DNA from: an uncultured bacterium
Lineage (GTDB): Bacteria; Cyanobacteriota; Vampirovibrionia; Gastranaerophilales; Gastranaerophilaceae
Length of the DNA: 64,000 nucleotides
NCBI GenBank assembly: GCA_903868125.1
Contig: CAIPUE010000002.1
Location: forward strand, 53,947-117,946
Direction: 5' to 3'
The notes below the pieces were generated by a model that did no database searches, was not told where the DNA came from, and saw only the letters and a list, made by a program, of their open reading frames with translations. The position numbers and the translations under genes were made by a program. Position 1 is the stretch's first letter, and each line of letters starts with the position of its first letter. Of this stretch, positions 24,271 to 34,005 are shown in pieces.

Positions 24271-25755
24271 ATGTCGACTAACGGTAAAGAACAAATAAGT
24301 GCAGCTTTAGAGCTTCATCAATTAGGTAAATTAACCGAAGCGGAGGATATATATACCGAAATATTGAATGTTTATCCCGAAAATGCAGATGCATTAAACC
24401 TTTTTGGGCTTCTTAAAATTCAAAATAATCAACCGCAAGAGGCTGTTTCGTATATTGAAAAAGCAATAGAAATTAAACCTTGTGCATATTTTTATGATAG
24501 TCTTGGCAGGGCTTATTCAGAAAACTACAATCTTAATAATGCAATTGAATGTTTTAAAAAATCATTAGAATTTAATCAAGATAATTTTGATGTCTGGTTT
24601 AACCTTGCTTTAGCCTACAAAAACAATATGCAATTTGATAAATCAATAGAAACTTATCAAACCGCTTTATCTATTGAACCTGATAATTCGGCGGTTTATT
24701 TTAATCTTGCCAACATTTATGAACAAAAGGGCGATACATATTCGGCAATAGAATATTATGAAAAAGCTAATAAATATAATAAAAATTATAACGATAATGA
24801 CATTAATTATTCCCTTGGAATTTCTTATTTAAAAATAAAAGATTTTGAAAAGGGATTAAAATCCTATGAATACAGACAAAGTAAAGATTTTGCCATTTTG
24901 TGCCAAACACTTCAATATAAAGACATGATGACTTCGAAACCGCTTTGGAACGGCAAGCCGATGCAGGATAAAACTATCTTTGTTTATTATGAATCAGCGT
25001 TGGGCGATACATTAATGTATGCCCGATACTTGCATTTAGTGAAAGAAATGTGCGCAAAGGTTTTATTCAAACCGCAATATTGTTTTATAGATTTATTTAA
25101 AGAAAATGATTTTGGCACTGAAATTATAGACAGCAAAACTTTGCCTCAAGATGTCGTTTTTGACGCACATATTCCGCTTATGAGTATTCCCTATGTTCTT
25201 GGATTAAACACTGAACAAATCCCATTCTCTGAAGGATATTTGAAGGGAAATGCCGACAAAATTAAAACATATAAGGAAAAATATTTTAATACCCAAAAAT
25301 TTAAAATCGGGATTAAATGGAAGGGAAATACAGCTCATGATCTTAGTAGAATTCTTCCGTTGGAAGCATTTTACAGATTTTTTGATTTTCCTGACACTCA
25401 ATTTTATTCGCTTCAAAAAGGTGACGGGATTGAAGAACTTGAGAATTTGCCGAAAGATTATAATATTATCAATCTCGGAGAAACTTTTAAAGATTTTTCA
25501 GATACAGCGGCAGCTATGGAAAACTTAGATTTAATTATTTGTAATGATACGTCCGTCGCACATCTTGCAGGTGCTTTAGGTAAGCCATGTTGGATTATGC
25601 TCCCTTTTGTTCAAAACTGGAGATGGCATAACGATACAAGTTACAGCCCTTGGTATAAAAACGTAAAATTATTCAAGCAAAATGAACCTGACAATTGGGA
25701 TAATGTTTTTAATGCAGCCTATGAAGAATTAAAAACATTATTAGGCAATACTTGA
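24271..25755 (+). CDS. TPR-glycosyltransferase fusion (GT9/GT41-like)
   Basis: The N-terminal about 210 residues are TPR repeats (for example ADALNLFGLLKIQNNQPQEA, AVYFNLANIYEQKGDTYSAI). The C-terminal about 280 residues form a glycosyltransferase domain with a GDTLMYARYL motif, FKIGIKWKGN, and the nucleotide-sugar region LIICNDTSVAHLAGALGKP then CWIML. The layout resembles O-GlcNAc transferase-type protein glycosyltransferases. GTG at 24253 is in frame, but ATG at 24271 follows GGGAGGATTAAA. Its neighbours are a pilin-like protein and a flagellar C-ring protein, so flagellin or pilin could be substrates (inference). Confidence 0.8.
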   Translation: MSTNGKEQISAALELHQLGKLTEAEDIYTEILNVYPENADALNLFGLLKIQNNQPQEAVSYIEKAIEIKPCAYFYDSLGRAYSENYNLNNAIECFKKSLEFNQDNFDVWFNLALAYKNNMQFDKSIETYQTALSIEPDNSAVYFNLANIYEQKGDTYSAIEYYEKANKYNKNYNDNDINYSLGISYLKIKDFEKGLKSYEYRQSKDFAILCQTLQYKDMMTSKPLWNGKPMQDKTIFVYYESALGDTLMYARYLHLVKEMCAKVLFKPQYCFIDLFKENDFGTEIIDSKTLPQDVVFDAHIPLMSIPYVLGLNTEQIPFSEGYLKGNADKIKTYKEKYFNTQKFKIGIKWKGNTAHDLSRILPLEAFYRFFDFPDTQFYSLQKGDGIEELENLPKDYNIINLGETFKDFSDTAAAMENLDLIICNDTSVAHLAGALGKPCWIMLPFVQNWRWHNDTSYSPWYKNVKLFKQNEPDNWDNVFNAAYEELKTLLGNT

Positions 25756-25804
25756 TTTATTTGCTTAACAGTGCCACAATATAGATAATTAATGAGAGAA
25801 TTCA

Positions 25805-26683
25805 ATGACCAATGTACAACATAATGAAATAATAAATGATTTTTTCCAAACTTTTGTTGAACCGATTAACAAGACTCTTTGTGAAAATTTGGATAGTTCT
25901 ATTTGTCCCAATATCCAGTTTAAAATGGCTATGCCGTCTCAAATTCGTGATATTAAAAACTTGCAAGAAAATAAAGCGATTTATAAATTAGATTACGCAA
26001 CAGGCAAGCGTCAGGGGAATTTATTGCTGTTAATTCCGACAGAGCTTATAGCCGTGATTTCAGATATTGTAACAAATGGCAACATCCAAAATTCTTACAC
26101 ACAAAATTTATCGGAAACTGAAACTAATTCTATTTTGGAGCTACTCGAAAAAACATTCAAGACCATAGAAGTTAATTTCAAAAAAAAATATAGACATAAT
26201 TTAGCTTTTAGTGACAATCCATTACTTTTATTGGAAGAAATGGATGAATATAAAACCACCTTAGATAGTTTGTCTCTTAATCTTTTAATCTCCACTAAAT
26301 TAAGCTTAGATGAAAATAAACAATATGACATACATTTATTGTTAAATGCTAATATTGTAGAATGTATAATTGAAGATTTAGGCTTATCTAAAACAAATTA
26401 TAACGTAAAAAAAACAGAGGTTAATTCGCTAGATGTTAATTTAATAGCTGATGTCAAGATAAATATAACCGCTGAACTCGGTAGAACCAAAGTTCCGATA
26501 AAATATGCTCTTGAACTGATTAGAGGGTCTTTGGTGGAATTAGATACGTTAAATAATTCTGATATAAAAGTTTTTGCAAATGGCGTGGAATTTGCTTATG
26601 CCCAAGTTGTGGCAATTGAGGATAATTTTGGACTTAAGATAACAAAAATTATTTCGCCTGAAGAAAGGGCGGAATACGTTTAA
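25805..26683 (+). CDS. fliN: FliN/FliY-family flagellar switch protein
   Basis: The C-terminal about 75 residues are a SpoA/FliN surface-presentation domain (KINITAELGRTKVPIKYALE, LIRGSLVELDTLNNSDIKVF, ANGVEFAYAQVVAIEDNFGL). The N-terminal about 210 residues resemble a CheC/FliM-type fold seen in FliY, although the phosphatase motifs are not evident. It would form part of the cytoplasmic C-ring that sets rotation direction. The gene stands alone, distant from the flagellar blocks at 34.9-40.1 and 57.5-59.8 kb. FliY is an alternative name. Confidence 0.75.
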   Translation: MTNVQHNEIINDFFQTFVEPINKTLCENLDSSICPNIQFKMAMPSQIRDIKNLQENKAIYKLDYATGKRQGNLLLLIPTELIAVISDIVTNGNIQNSYTQNLSETETNSILELLEKTFKTIEVNFKKKYRHNLAFSDNPLLLLEEMDEYKTTLDSLSLNLLISTKLSLDENKQYDIHLLLNANIVECIIEDLGLSKTNYNVKKTEVNSLDVNLIADVKINITAELGRTKVPIKYALELIRGSLVELDTLNNSDIKVFANGVEFAYAQVVAIEDNFGLKITKIISPEERAEYV

Positions 26684-26712
26684 TTAAAAAATGTAAGCCA
26701 ATAAATCTTGCA

Positions 26713-28170
26713 CTATTTCCTCAACAAAATCCCAAGCCCTGCTAAAAAATAACTTTTTAACTCAACAAAAGAACGAATATTCAAAAGCGAACGCAAAATG
26801 AACATCGGACGCAAATAAAAGCGTTTTATAGCGCTTTTGTGGAGCTCAAAAACTCTTTCCTTACTTAAAAAATGAGTGCTTACGACAGGATAAAAATATG
26901 CATCAGAAAAAGATGCGTTTTGTTCAAATAAATTATTTTCCGTTGCATATCTGCAAAATCTTGTCCCTAAAAGTGGTGTGGCAGTATAAAAACTTATAAA
27001 ATCGCTGTCGAGTTCGATTGCAAAGCGAATTGTTTGTTCAATTGTTTCTTCATCATCCCAAGGCAGTCCAATTACAAAATAATTATAAACTTTGATTTTC
27101 GCTTTCTTAAATATTTTAACGGTGTCTCTCACGTTATCAATGGTAATTTTTTTTCCGATTTTGTCCAAAATATATTGAGAACCGCTTTCCACCCCAAGGC
27201 TTACCAACCTACAACCGGATTGGTACATTAATTTAGCCATTTCTTTATCGGCAGTGTCGGCTCTGGTGTTTGACGACCATGTTATTTTAAGCCCGCTTTC
27301 AGTAATTTTTTCACATAAATCCATCGTCCAAGCTCTGTCAAAATTAAAGATATCAGACCAAAAGAGAAAATTTCTTATATTATAAGTCTCAACACATTCT
27401 TTGATTTCTTGAATAATATTTTCAGCACTTCTTACACGGACTTTGGAGCCTGAAACAGGTGTCGCAAGACAGAAAAAACAATGATGCGGACATCCTCTTG
27501 AGACCTTGATAATAGCCTGAATTTTATTGTTATCCGGACGTCTGAACATATTGTTATCAACCAAATGACGTGCAGGAAAAGGGATTTTATCTAAGTTATC
27601 GATAAAAGAACGTTGCCCTGTGAATTTTGCGACAAATCCATCACGATAACAAATTCCTTTAATTTCCGAATAAGGTTTTTCTTCTAAAATTTCTTTTAAA
27701 GTTTCTTCCGACTCTCCCACAATAACCAAATCCAGAGCCTTATACTTATACAACACATCCGTGTTTGAAGTTAAGAAATGCGCTCCTTTTACGATAGTTA
27801 TAATCTCGGGCAAAATCTCTTTTGCAACCGCCAAAACGGATAAATCACTTTCGAGCGTTGTTGTAGCAACATTCACGACCAAGTAATCAGGCTTAAATTT
27901 TTCTAAATCCAATTTGAAAAACTCCATTGGCGTTATAATTTTTTTTACTTTCTGTTTACTGTTTACCGTTTCTCGTTCACTCATTTGAAGGCTGTAATCA
28001 ACGATTTTCGCCTCAAGCCCGACACTTTCCGACACCGAAGCCAAGTACATCAAATCCATTGGAGGTAAAGGCGGGATTACCAACAATTCTTTTAAGGGCT
28101 GTTGGCATCTGTCCTCCCTGTTCATAACGGGAGAAGGGGGATAAATTAAAAGTATTTTTTGTCTTTTCAT
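26713..28170 (-). CDS. B12-binding-domain radical SAM protein
   Basis: A 485-residue enzyme with an N-terminal cobalamin-binding-like domain (ILLIYPPSPV...LPPMDLMYLASVSESVGLE) and a radical SAM core with CPHHCFFC, the C-x3-C-x2-C ligand set for the 4Fe-4S cluster. SRGCPHHCFFCLATPVSGSK and LVSLGVESGSQYILDKIGKK fit the BchE/HpnJ-like class. The substrate is unknown. Residues about 64-76 (SERETVNSKQKVK) are encoded by a GTGAACGGTAAAC-like repeat that recurs between genes, so this loop is probably a repeat insertion. The window also holds a cobalamin adenosyltransferase gene. Confidence 0.85.
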   Translation of the reverse strand: MKRQKILLIYPPSPVMNREDRCQQPLKELLVIPPLPPMDLMYLASVSESVGLEAKIVDYSLQMSERETVNSKQKVKKIITPMEFFKLDLEKFKPDYLVVNVATTTLESDLSVLAVAKEILPEIITIVKGAHFLTSNTDVLYKYKALDLVIVGESEETLKEILEEKPYSEIKGICYRDGFVAKFTGQRSFIDNLDKIPFPARHLVDNNMFRRPDNNKIQAIIKVSRGCPHHCFFCLATPVSGSKVRVRSAENIIQEIKECVETYNIRNFLFWSDIFNFDRAWTMDLCEKITESGLKITWSSNTRADTADKEMAKLMYQSGCRLVSLGVESGSQYILDKIGKKITIDNVRDTVKIFKKAKIKVYNYFVIGLPWDDEETIEQTIRFAIELDSDFISFYTATPLLGTRFCRYATENNLFEQNASFSDAYFYPVVSTHFLSKERVFELHKSAIKRFYLRPMFILRSLLNIRSFVELKSYFLAGLGILLRK

Positions 28171-28297
28171 TTCAATTATAGATTACTTGAAAAGTGTAAA
28201 GTTGTAAAGTTATTAAGATTACGGAAAAATTCAAAAAATGTTAATTTTTACGCAATCTCATTCCATTTTTTAAAAAAATAAGCTAAAATAAATTCAT

Positions 28298-28429
28298 GGG
28301 TACCTCTAAAAACACCATAAAGCCCAGGGTTGACAAAATACAAATTGGTCTAATCTCCCTCGCCCCTTGCGGGAGAGGGTTGGGGTGAGGGGTTTATAAA
28401 AAGTAAAAAGTATGTTTTTAGAGGTACCC
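28298..28429. repeat. 132-bp element bounded by perfect 17-bp inverted repeats
   Basis: GGGTACCTCTAAAAACA (28298-28314) is exactly complementary to 28413-28429. The interior contains the palindromic CCCCTTGCGGGAGAGGGTTG. The right arm supplies GAGG, 6 bases before the GH38 start codon. The 15-base right-arm end recurs at 44022. Confidence 0.8.
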
Positions 28430-28431
28430 TC

Positions 28432-30585
28432 ATGAAGAAAAAAGTTATTGCATATTTGCATACCCATTGGGACAGAGAATGGTACAGAGAGTTTGAAATT
28501 TTCAGACTGCGACTGCTCAGAGTGTTTGACAATATTTTAAATCTGCTTGAAAACGGGAAAATCCCATGCTTTTATTTTGACGGGCAAACAAGCGCAATCG
28601 AAGATTATCTTGAACTTAATCCTGAAAAAGAGACTCTTGTAAGAAAATTAATCAAACAAAAGAAACTTTTTATTGGACCTTGCTATACTCTTGTTGACGA
28701 ATTTTTAACAGATGGAATTTGTTTTAGAAAAAATCTTAAAATCGGGATAAAATATGCCAAAAGCTTAGGGTGCGAAGACTTTTTAGGATATTTTGCGGAC
28801 ACTTTCGGGCACAGCAAAAATATTCCTGCCGTATTGAAAGAATTTGGGATTGATAAAGCGATTGTTTGGCGCGGATGTCCGGAGGATATCCCTTCGGAAT
28901 TCCTTTTCGACGGAATTAAAACAGTAAATCTTATCCAAGGATATTTTATGGATATTTTTTCAGGTAATTCATCAATTAAAGAAAAAAGCGATTTTTTACA
29001 AAAGCACTTAGATAAAATCGCCCAAAAATCTCAAAATGTCCTGCTTTTGCCTATCGGGGCAGACCATTTAGACATAGAGACCGATATTTCAGAGCAAATC
29101 AAAGAAGTCAATAAATATTTGAAAGATTATGAAATAGAACTTGCTTCGCCGTTTAAGTATTTTGAACTCGTAAAAAATAATTTTCAATTTCAGCACAATG
29201 ACGAACTTCGCGACAACTCATCGACTTTTATCCTGCAAGGAAGTTACTCCGCGCGCATAAAACTTAAGCAATATAATGTCAAATGTTCCTATATGCTTGA
29301 ATTGGCGAATAAATTTCAAAAATTTGCACAAAAAAAATATAAAACAAAATCATATGAAAACGTTATTGAGTACGCTTATAAATTGCTTCTGCAAAACCAA
29401 GCCCATGACGGGATTTGCGGATGCTCTACCGATTTGGTTCACCAAGAAAATGCGATGCGCTACGAAAAAGTTTTGCAAATTGCGGATACGATTATTGAAG
29501 AATTAAAATTGGAAATCGGAGAATCCTCTCTCATAATTAATCTTTCGGACGAAGATTTTTCAGGGCTTGTGCAATTTAAATCAACGCAAAAATTACCCGA
29601 AAAAGACTGTCAAATTATCGCCAAAAGACAAGGGTTTGCAAACGAGCTTTTGTACAACACCCAAAAAATTCCCGTTACAGAAAATTACAAAAATATTTAT
29701 ACCTATTTGACAGAAATCAAATCAAAAAGCCCATCTAAACTTTTGTCAAAACCCAACAAGCTTTATTGTCAAATGTTTGACCCGTTTGATTTGAAAGTTT
29801 CTCAGACAAAACTGGAAAACGCAAACATATCTATAAGGATTAAAAACGCTAAAATTATTGTTACGGATAAGCACAGTGGAAACATTTATAATGATTTTAT
29901 TAAATTCGTTGATTGCAAAGACGAAGGCGACAGTTATAATTTCGCTCCTGCAGTGAATGATTTGGGATTTAAAAGTAGTATAATTTCTTCAAAAATTTTG
30001 AGAAAAGGACCGCTTCAATGCGCGCTTGGAGTTAAATTTAAAATTGGTAACACAGTTTTAAATACTGAAATTTCACTAAATAAAGATTCAAAATTTCTTA
30101 ATTTTAAGATTAATTGGAACAACAAGACAAAAAACCACCTTTTGCAAGCTAAATTTAATTTAGCAGAACCTGTTGTAAAAACATTTTCAGAGGATATGAA
30201 CACGCTTATTGAAAGGGACTTTGACCCCGATTATGATATAAGGACAAATTTACCTAAAGCAAAAGGTATTGAGGTGAAAACAAATACGGCTCCTATGGGC
30301 AGATACGTTTCAGCACAAGGGTTTGAAGTTATAACAAAGGGCTTATGCGAGTATGAAGTTAAGAAAAATTTTCTTTTGATAACAATATTAAGAGCAATCG
30401 GAATGATTGCCAACCCGAAAAACCCTGCGCGCACAACCCCTGCAGGTCCACCAATTGATGTTAAAGACGCTCAACAACTAGGTAAAAACACTGCTCAATT
30501 TTCAATCGGATTTGGAGACGAGAAAAACTGGCGAAAATCTGTCGAAGAGATTTATCCGCATATAATTGTTTGGAAGAAAAATTAA
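28432..30585 (+). CDS. Glycoside hydrolase family 38 alpha-mannosidase
   Basis: GH38 enzymes remove alpha-linked mannose. The N-terminal YLHTHWDREWYREF holds the zinc-binding His-x-Asp; FLGYFADTFGHSKNIPAVL contains the catalytic nucleophile Asp region; NQAHDGICGCSTDLVHQENA is the central conserved block. The 717 residues lack a signal peptide, so the enzyme is probably cytoplasmic, acting on imported mannosyl oligosaccharides. A role in host-glycan use is inferred. No sugar transporter is adjacent. The start codon is fused to a 132-bp inverted-repeat element. Confidence 0.88.
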   Translation: MKKKVIAYLHTHWDREWYREFEIFRLRLLRVFDNILNLLENGKIPCFYFDGQTSAIEDYLELNPEKETLVRKLIKQKKLFIGPCYTLVDEFLTDGICFRKNLKIGIKYAKSLGCEDFLGYFADTFGHSKNIPAVLKEFGIDKAIVWRGCPEDIPSEFLFDGIKTVNLIQGYFMDIFSGNSSIKEKSDFLQKHLDKIAQKSQNVLLLPIGADHLDIETDISEQIKEVNKYLKDYEIELASPFKYFELVKNNFQFQHNDELRDNSSTFILQGSYSARIKLKQYNVKCSYMLELANKFQKFAQKKYKTKSYENVIEYAYKLLLQNQAHDGICGCSTDLVHQENAMRYEKVLQIADTIIEELKLEIGESSLIINLSDEDFSGLVQFKSTQKLPEKDCQIIAKRQGFANELLYNTQKIPVTENYKNIYTYLTEIKSKSPSKLLSKPNKLYCQMFDPFDLKVSQTKLENANISIRIKNAKIIVTDKHSGNIYNDFIKFVDCKDEGDSYNFAPAVNDLGFKSSIISSKILRKGPLQCALGVKFKIGNTVLNTEISLNKDSKFLNFKINWNNKTKNHLLQAKFNLAEPVVKTFSEDMNTLIERDFDPDYDIRTNLPKAKGIEVKTNTAPMGRYVSAQGFEVITKGLCEYEVKKNFLLITILRAIGMIANPKNPARTTPAGPPIDVKDAQQLGKNTAQFSIGFGDEKNWRKSVEEIYPHIIVWKKN

Positions 30586-30593
30586 TAATCATT

Positions 30594-30615
30594 GGTGGGC
30601 TGAAGCCCACCCTAC
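30594..30615. repeat. Palindromic hairpin, GTGGGC type
   Basis: GGTGGGCTGAAGCCCACC followed by CTAC, between the convergent GH38 and decarboxylase-like genes. It may act as a terminator. Confidence 0.8.
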
Positions 30616-30651
30616 ATACTGCCATTTTTCCCATTTCCCATTTAACTACGA

Positions 30652-31689
30652 TTAAATCTTTTTCAAAACTCTCTCAAGTTTTTTTAGTTTTTTTAAATCT
30701 GTTCCCACTCCGCATAAAAGCATGGTAGATTTTTCGTTTGTTTTTTCATCCTCAATTTTGTTCGTATATAAAAATTCCGAAAGCTCAAAGCCGTTTAATG
30801 TAGAATTTTTTAGCAAAATCTTTGTAGGGTCGCCTTCGTAAAATTCGCAATTAGGAATATTTTTTTTCAAATCTTCAATATTTTTAATCAATTCTAAAAT
30901 TTTACCACGCCCTTTTTTACTGTTTAAAAAGTTTATGTTTTTTTCAATGCTCGCAAGCAAAGGATAAGACGGGCTTGTCGTTGTAATCGTCTCAAGTGCG
31001 TTTTCAACATTAATATCAAGATTGCAGTGTAAAAGTGCTGTCGGATTTAAGCCCCCCGCAGTCTTGTGTAAGGATTGAATTACAAAATCACCGCCTGAAT
31101 AAATCGCAGAGGTCGGAAGCTTGTCACAAAACGGATACAAAGCCCCATGCGCCTCATCCACAATCAAATAAGCTCCGTATTTTTTACAAACTTCTTTTAT
31201 TTTCGCCACATCCGAAACAATCCCCTCATAAGTCGGTGAAGTGATAATTACTGCTTTTATTTTTTCGCATTTTAATTTTTCCTCGATTATTTCAGCAGTA
31301 GTTTGAGTATAAATCCCCCAATTTTCATCTTTCACTAATTTATAATAAACAGGCATCGCTCCTGCAAGCTTAATAGCATTTAAATGACAGGCATGAGACT
31401 CATCCCAGAGTAAAACCTTTTCGCCCGTCCTCACGCAAGCCAAGACACTTGCAATAATTCCGCTTGTTGAACCGTTAGTCAAAAAATAAGTGGATTTTGT
31501 TCCATAAATCTTAGCCGCTCTTTTTTGAGCTACCATCAAAGTCTCTTGTGGCTTATAAGCATCGGTTTCTGATATGTCGTATTTGTAAAACTGTTTTAAT
31601 TTTGAAAATATAAAAAATTTTTGAGAATGAGAGGGTGTTGTGAAAAAATCTATTTTAAACTTTTTTTTCAAAATATTTACCAAGCTCAT
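30652..31689 (-). CDS. Orn/Lys/Arg decarboxylase-family PLP enzyme, short form
   Basis: A 345-residue fold-type I PLP enzyme with the major domain of basic amino acid decarboxylases: TPSHSQ near the N-terminus, FLTNGSTSGIIASVLA, SPTYEGIVSDV, DEAHGALYPF, and the PLP lysine in SLHKTAGGLN. The C-terminal domain is much shorter than in full-length decarboxylases of 450 or more residues. It is probably a decarboxylase or aminotransferase related to polyamine synthesis. Its start overlaps the HD-GYP regulator stop by 4 bases, so it is co-transcribed at the end of that run. Confidence 0.8.
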   Translation of the reverse strand: MSLVNILKKKFKIDFFTTPSHSQKFFIFSKLKQFYKYDISETDAYKPQETLMVAQKRAAKIYGTKSTYFLTNGSTSGIIASVLACVRTGEKVLLWDESHACHLNAIKLAGAMPVYYKLVKDENWGIYTQTTAEIIEEKLKCEKIKAVIITSPTYEGIVSDVAKIKEVCKKYGAYLIVDEAHGALYPFCDKLPTSAIYSGGDFVIQSLHKTAGGLNPTALLHCNLDINVENALETITTTSPSYPLLASIEKNINFLNSKKGRGKILELIKNIEDLKKNIPNCEFYEGDPTKILLKNSTLNGFELSEFLYTNKIEDEKTNEKSTMLLCGVGTDLKKLKKLERVLKKI

Positions 31690-32711
31690 ATAATCTCTGC
31701 CACTAATCGTTCATGCTCCTCAATTTCTTCAAGAGCTTCAGGTATTATGGCTTTAAATCCCTGAACGACAATAGAATCAAATTGGCGTCCTGCTTGTTCT
31801 TCAATTCTTTTCATAGCTTCTTCATGTGACAACCCTGCTCTATAAGAACGATTTGAAACCATACTGTCGTAAGCATCAGCTATAGCTATTATTTTGGCGC
31901 TCAGAGGGATTTCATCTCCCTTGAGTCCGTAAGGATAACCCGAGCCGTCAAATCTTTCATGATGGTATTTTATAATTTCCACGACATCTTTCAATTGTTT
32001 TATATCCTCTAAAATTTTTACGCCATGGTTTACATGCTTTTTTATACTTTCAAATTCTTCCGGAGTTAACACCTCTGTTTTATTTAAAATATCTTCTGGA
32101 ACACCAATCATTCCTATATCATGTAACAACCCAGCCAATTCCAGTTTGCTCATTTGCTCCATCGGGAGGTTAAAATATTTTACCATTTTTAACGCAAAAA
32201 ATGTAACTCGGCGGCTTCTACCGAGAGTAAAAGAATCTTTGGCGTCCAAAGCTTCAATAATCGCGTTAATCGTTCCTGCAAAAAGCTCTTTTAAATCAGA
32301 TATCAACCTGTCATTTTCTTTCTTAAGTTGATGATATTCCGCCGCAGATTTTACTATCATTAGTAATTCCGAAGGCTCCCAAGGTTTTTTAACGTACCTG
32401 TAAACTTTTCCCAAATTTATTGCATCAATTAGTATCGCCGAATCAGAATATGCCGTTACCAGCAATCTCACACAATCAGGGTTAAGGTCATGACTTCTTC
32501 TTAAAAATTCAACGCCATCCATTTCATCCATTTTATGATCAGAAATAATAAGTTCTACAGAATTTTCTTTCAACATCTCCAAAGCCTCAAGAGGTGACGT
32601 TGTTTTTAGGATGTAAAAATCTTGTCGTAAAGTTCTATGCAAAAGAGCTAAATTATCTTCTTCATCATCAACCAGCAAAACTTTATATTTATTATCCATG
32701 CTATGTTCCAA
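31686..32711 (-). CDS. Response regulator with HD-GYP output domain (RpfG-like)
   Basis: The N-terminal receiver domain (VLLVDDEEDN with acidic pocket; IISDHKMDEMDG with phospho-acceptor Asp; KPWEPSEL) is joined to an HD-GYP domain (LAGLLHDIGM; HHERFDGSGYPYGLKGDEIP), so phosphorylation likely controls c-di-GMP hydrolysis. The receiver's upstream partner is probably the histidine kinase encoded 10 bases before it. The start is either TTG at 32711 (AGGA 8 bases before) or ATG at 32699. It is the c-di-GMP output arm of the flagellar gene run. Confidence 0.9.
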   Translation of the reverse strand: MEHSMDNKYKVLLVDDEEDNLALLHRTLRQDFYILKTTSPLEALEMLKENSVELIISDHKMDEMDGVEFLRRSHDLNPDCVRLLVTAYSDSAILIDAINLGKVYRYVKKPWEPSELLMIVKSAAEYHQLKKENDRLISDLKELFAGTINAIIEALDAKDSFTLGRSRRVTFFALKMVKYFNLPMEQMSKLELAGLLHDIGMIGVPEDILNKTEVLTPEEFESIKKHVNHGVKILEDIKQLKDVVEIIKYHHERFDGSGYPYGLKGDEIPLSAKIIAIADAYDSMVSNRSYRAGLSHEEAMKRIEEQAGRQFDSIVVQGFKAIIPEALEEIEEHERLVAEII

Positions 32712-32721
32712 TTCTTAATTC

Positions 32722-34005
32722 CTAATCTTTTTTTACTGCTATTTTCATTTTTATAGGCAATTGAATTCTAAATTTTGTGCCTTTACCTACAACACTATCA
32801 ACAAATATTAGTCCATGATGTTGTTGTATAACTTTATAACTAATAGACATACCTAAACCTGTACCTGAGCCAACAGGTTTAGTCGTATAAAATGGTTCAA
32901 ATATTTTTTCAAGTTGTTCTTTTTGCATACCACAGCCGGTATCTTCAAATTCTATTATAACATCTTTTCCCTCTTTTTGTAACCTGATATAAATGGTACC
33001 ATTTTCTTGAATTGCATAACAAGCATTATCCAAAATGTTCATAAACACCTGATTCAACTGACCACCATACCCCTCTATAGTAGGAAGATTAGGCGCGTAA
33101 TCTTTAACAACTTCAATTTTACCTTTAATTTTGTTATGCAAAATATTTAAAGTTGTATCAATTTCTTTCGGTAAATCTACATTATTAACAACCATTTCGT
33201 CCAATCTCGAAAAGTTTTTTAAATCATTAATTATATTTTTTGTTCTCTCGGTACCCTCATGACAGCTTTTTATTAAAAGAGGTAAATCTTCTCTGATAAA
33301 ATCCAGTTCGATTTTAGTTTTCAAATTTTTTAATTCTTGACGTTTTTCATCCGCCAATTCTTCTTCATATGATTCATACAAATTAATAATATCAATCAAA
33401 GCCGTTGAATAATTTTTTAAATGAACCATATTTCCATGGATAAAATTTATCGGATTATTTATTTCATGTGTAATCCCTGCGACCAATTGCCCCAAAGAAC
33501 GCATTTTTTCACTGTGAATCATCATTACTTGAGTATTTTTTAACTCCGTATTCATATTTTCCAGTTCAATCGTTCTTTCCTTAACTTTATTTTCCAATTC
33601 CGTATACAAATTTTGGAGGCTTTCAGCCATTTGATTATAGGTATCGGTTAATTTATTAATTTCAGAATAATTTGTCTGCTTAAATCTATATTCAAAATTT
33701 CCTTCAGATAATTCTTTACTCCCTCTAACAAGGTCTAATAAAGGGTTGAGAATGACTTTGGTCATATAATATGCGGAAATCAAACCAAAAATTAAGAACG
33801 CCAAAACAAGCCTTTGAAGGCTGTCCTGAAATACATATAATTGTTGAGAAACCCCGTTTTGAAATACAACGGGACTAAACATGTTATTCACAAAAAACAG
33901 TGCATAAACAGCAATACCTAAAGTAGCAGCCGTAACCATTATACTTATGGTTAAAGCGATTGCTGTACCTATCTTCATAGAGCGCTTTTCAAGCTTAATT
34001 TTCAA
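32722..34005 (-). CDS. Membrane sensor histidine kinase with HAMP domain
   Basis: A 427-residue kinase with two membrane segments (about residues 12-38 and 66-88) enclosing a short external loop, then HAMP (VILNPLLDLVRGSKELSEGN), a coiled coil, the phospho-acceptor H-box GQLVAGITHEINNPINFIHG, N-box NILDNACYAI, and G-boxes DTGCGM and GSGTGLGMSISYKV. It is followed by the HD-GYP response regulator and overlaps the 88-residue membrane protein gene by 4 bases, so all three are co-expressed. The external loop is too small for a defined ligand-binding domain. Confidence 0.92.
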   Translation of the reverse strand: MKIKLEKRSMKIGTAIALTISIMVTAATLGIAVYALFFVNNMFSPVVFQNGVSQQLYVFQDSLQRLVLAFLIFGLISAYYMTKVILNPLLDLVRGSKELSEGNFEYRFKQTNYSEINKLTDTYNQMAESLQNLYTELENKVKERTIELENMNTELKNTQVMMIHSEKMRSLGQLVAGITHEINNPINFIHGNMVHLKNYSTALIDIINLYESYEEELADEKRQELKNLKTKIELDFIREDLPLLIKSCHEGTERTKNIINDLKNFSRLDEMVVNNVDLPKEIDTTLNILHNKIKGKIEVVKDYAPNLPTIEGYGGQLNQVFMNILDNACYAIQENGTIYIRLQKEGKDVIIEFEDTGCGMQKEQLEKIFEPFYTTKPVGSGTGLGMSISYKVIQQHHGLIFVDSVVGKGTKFRIQLPIKMKIAVKKD

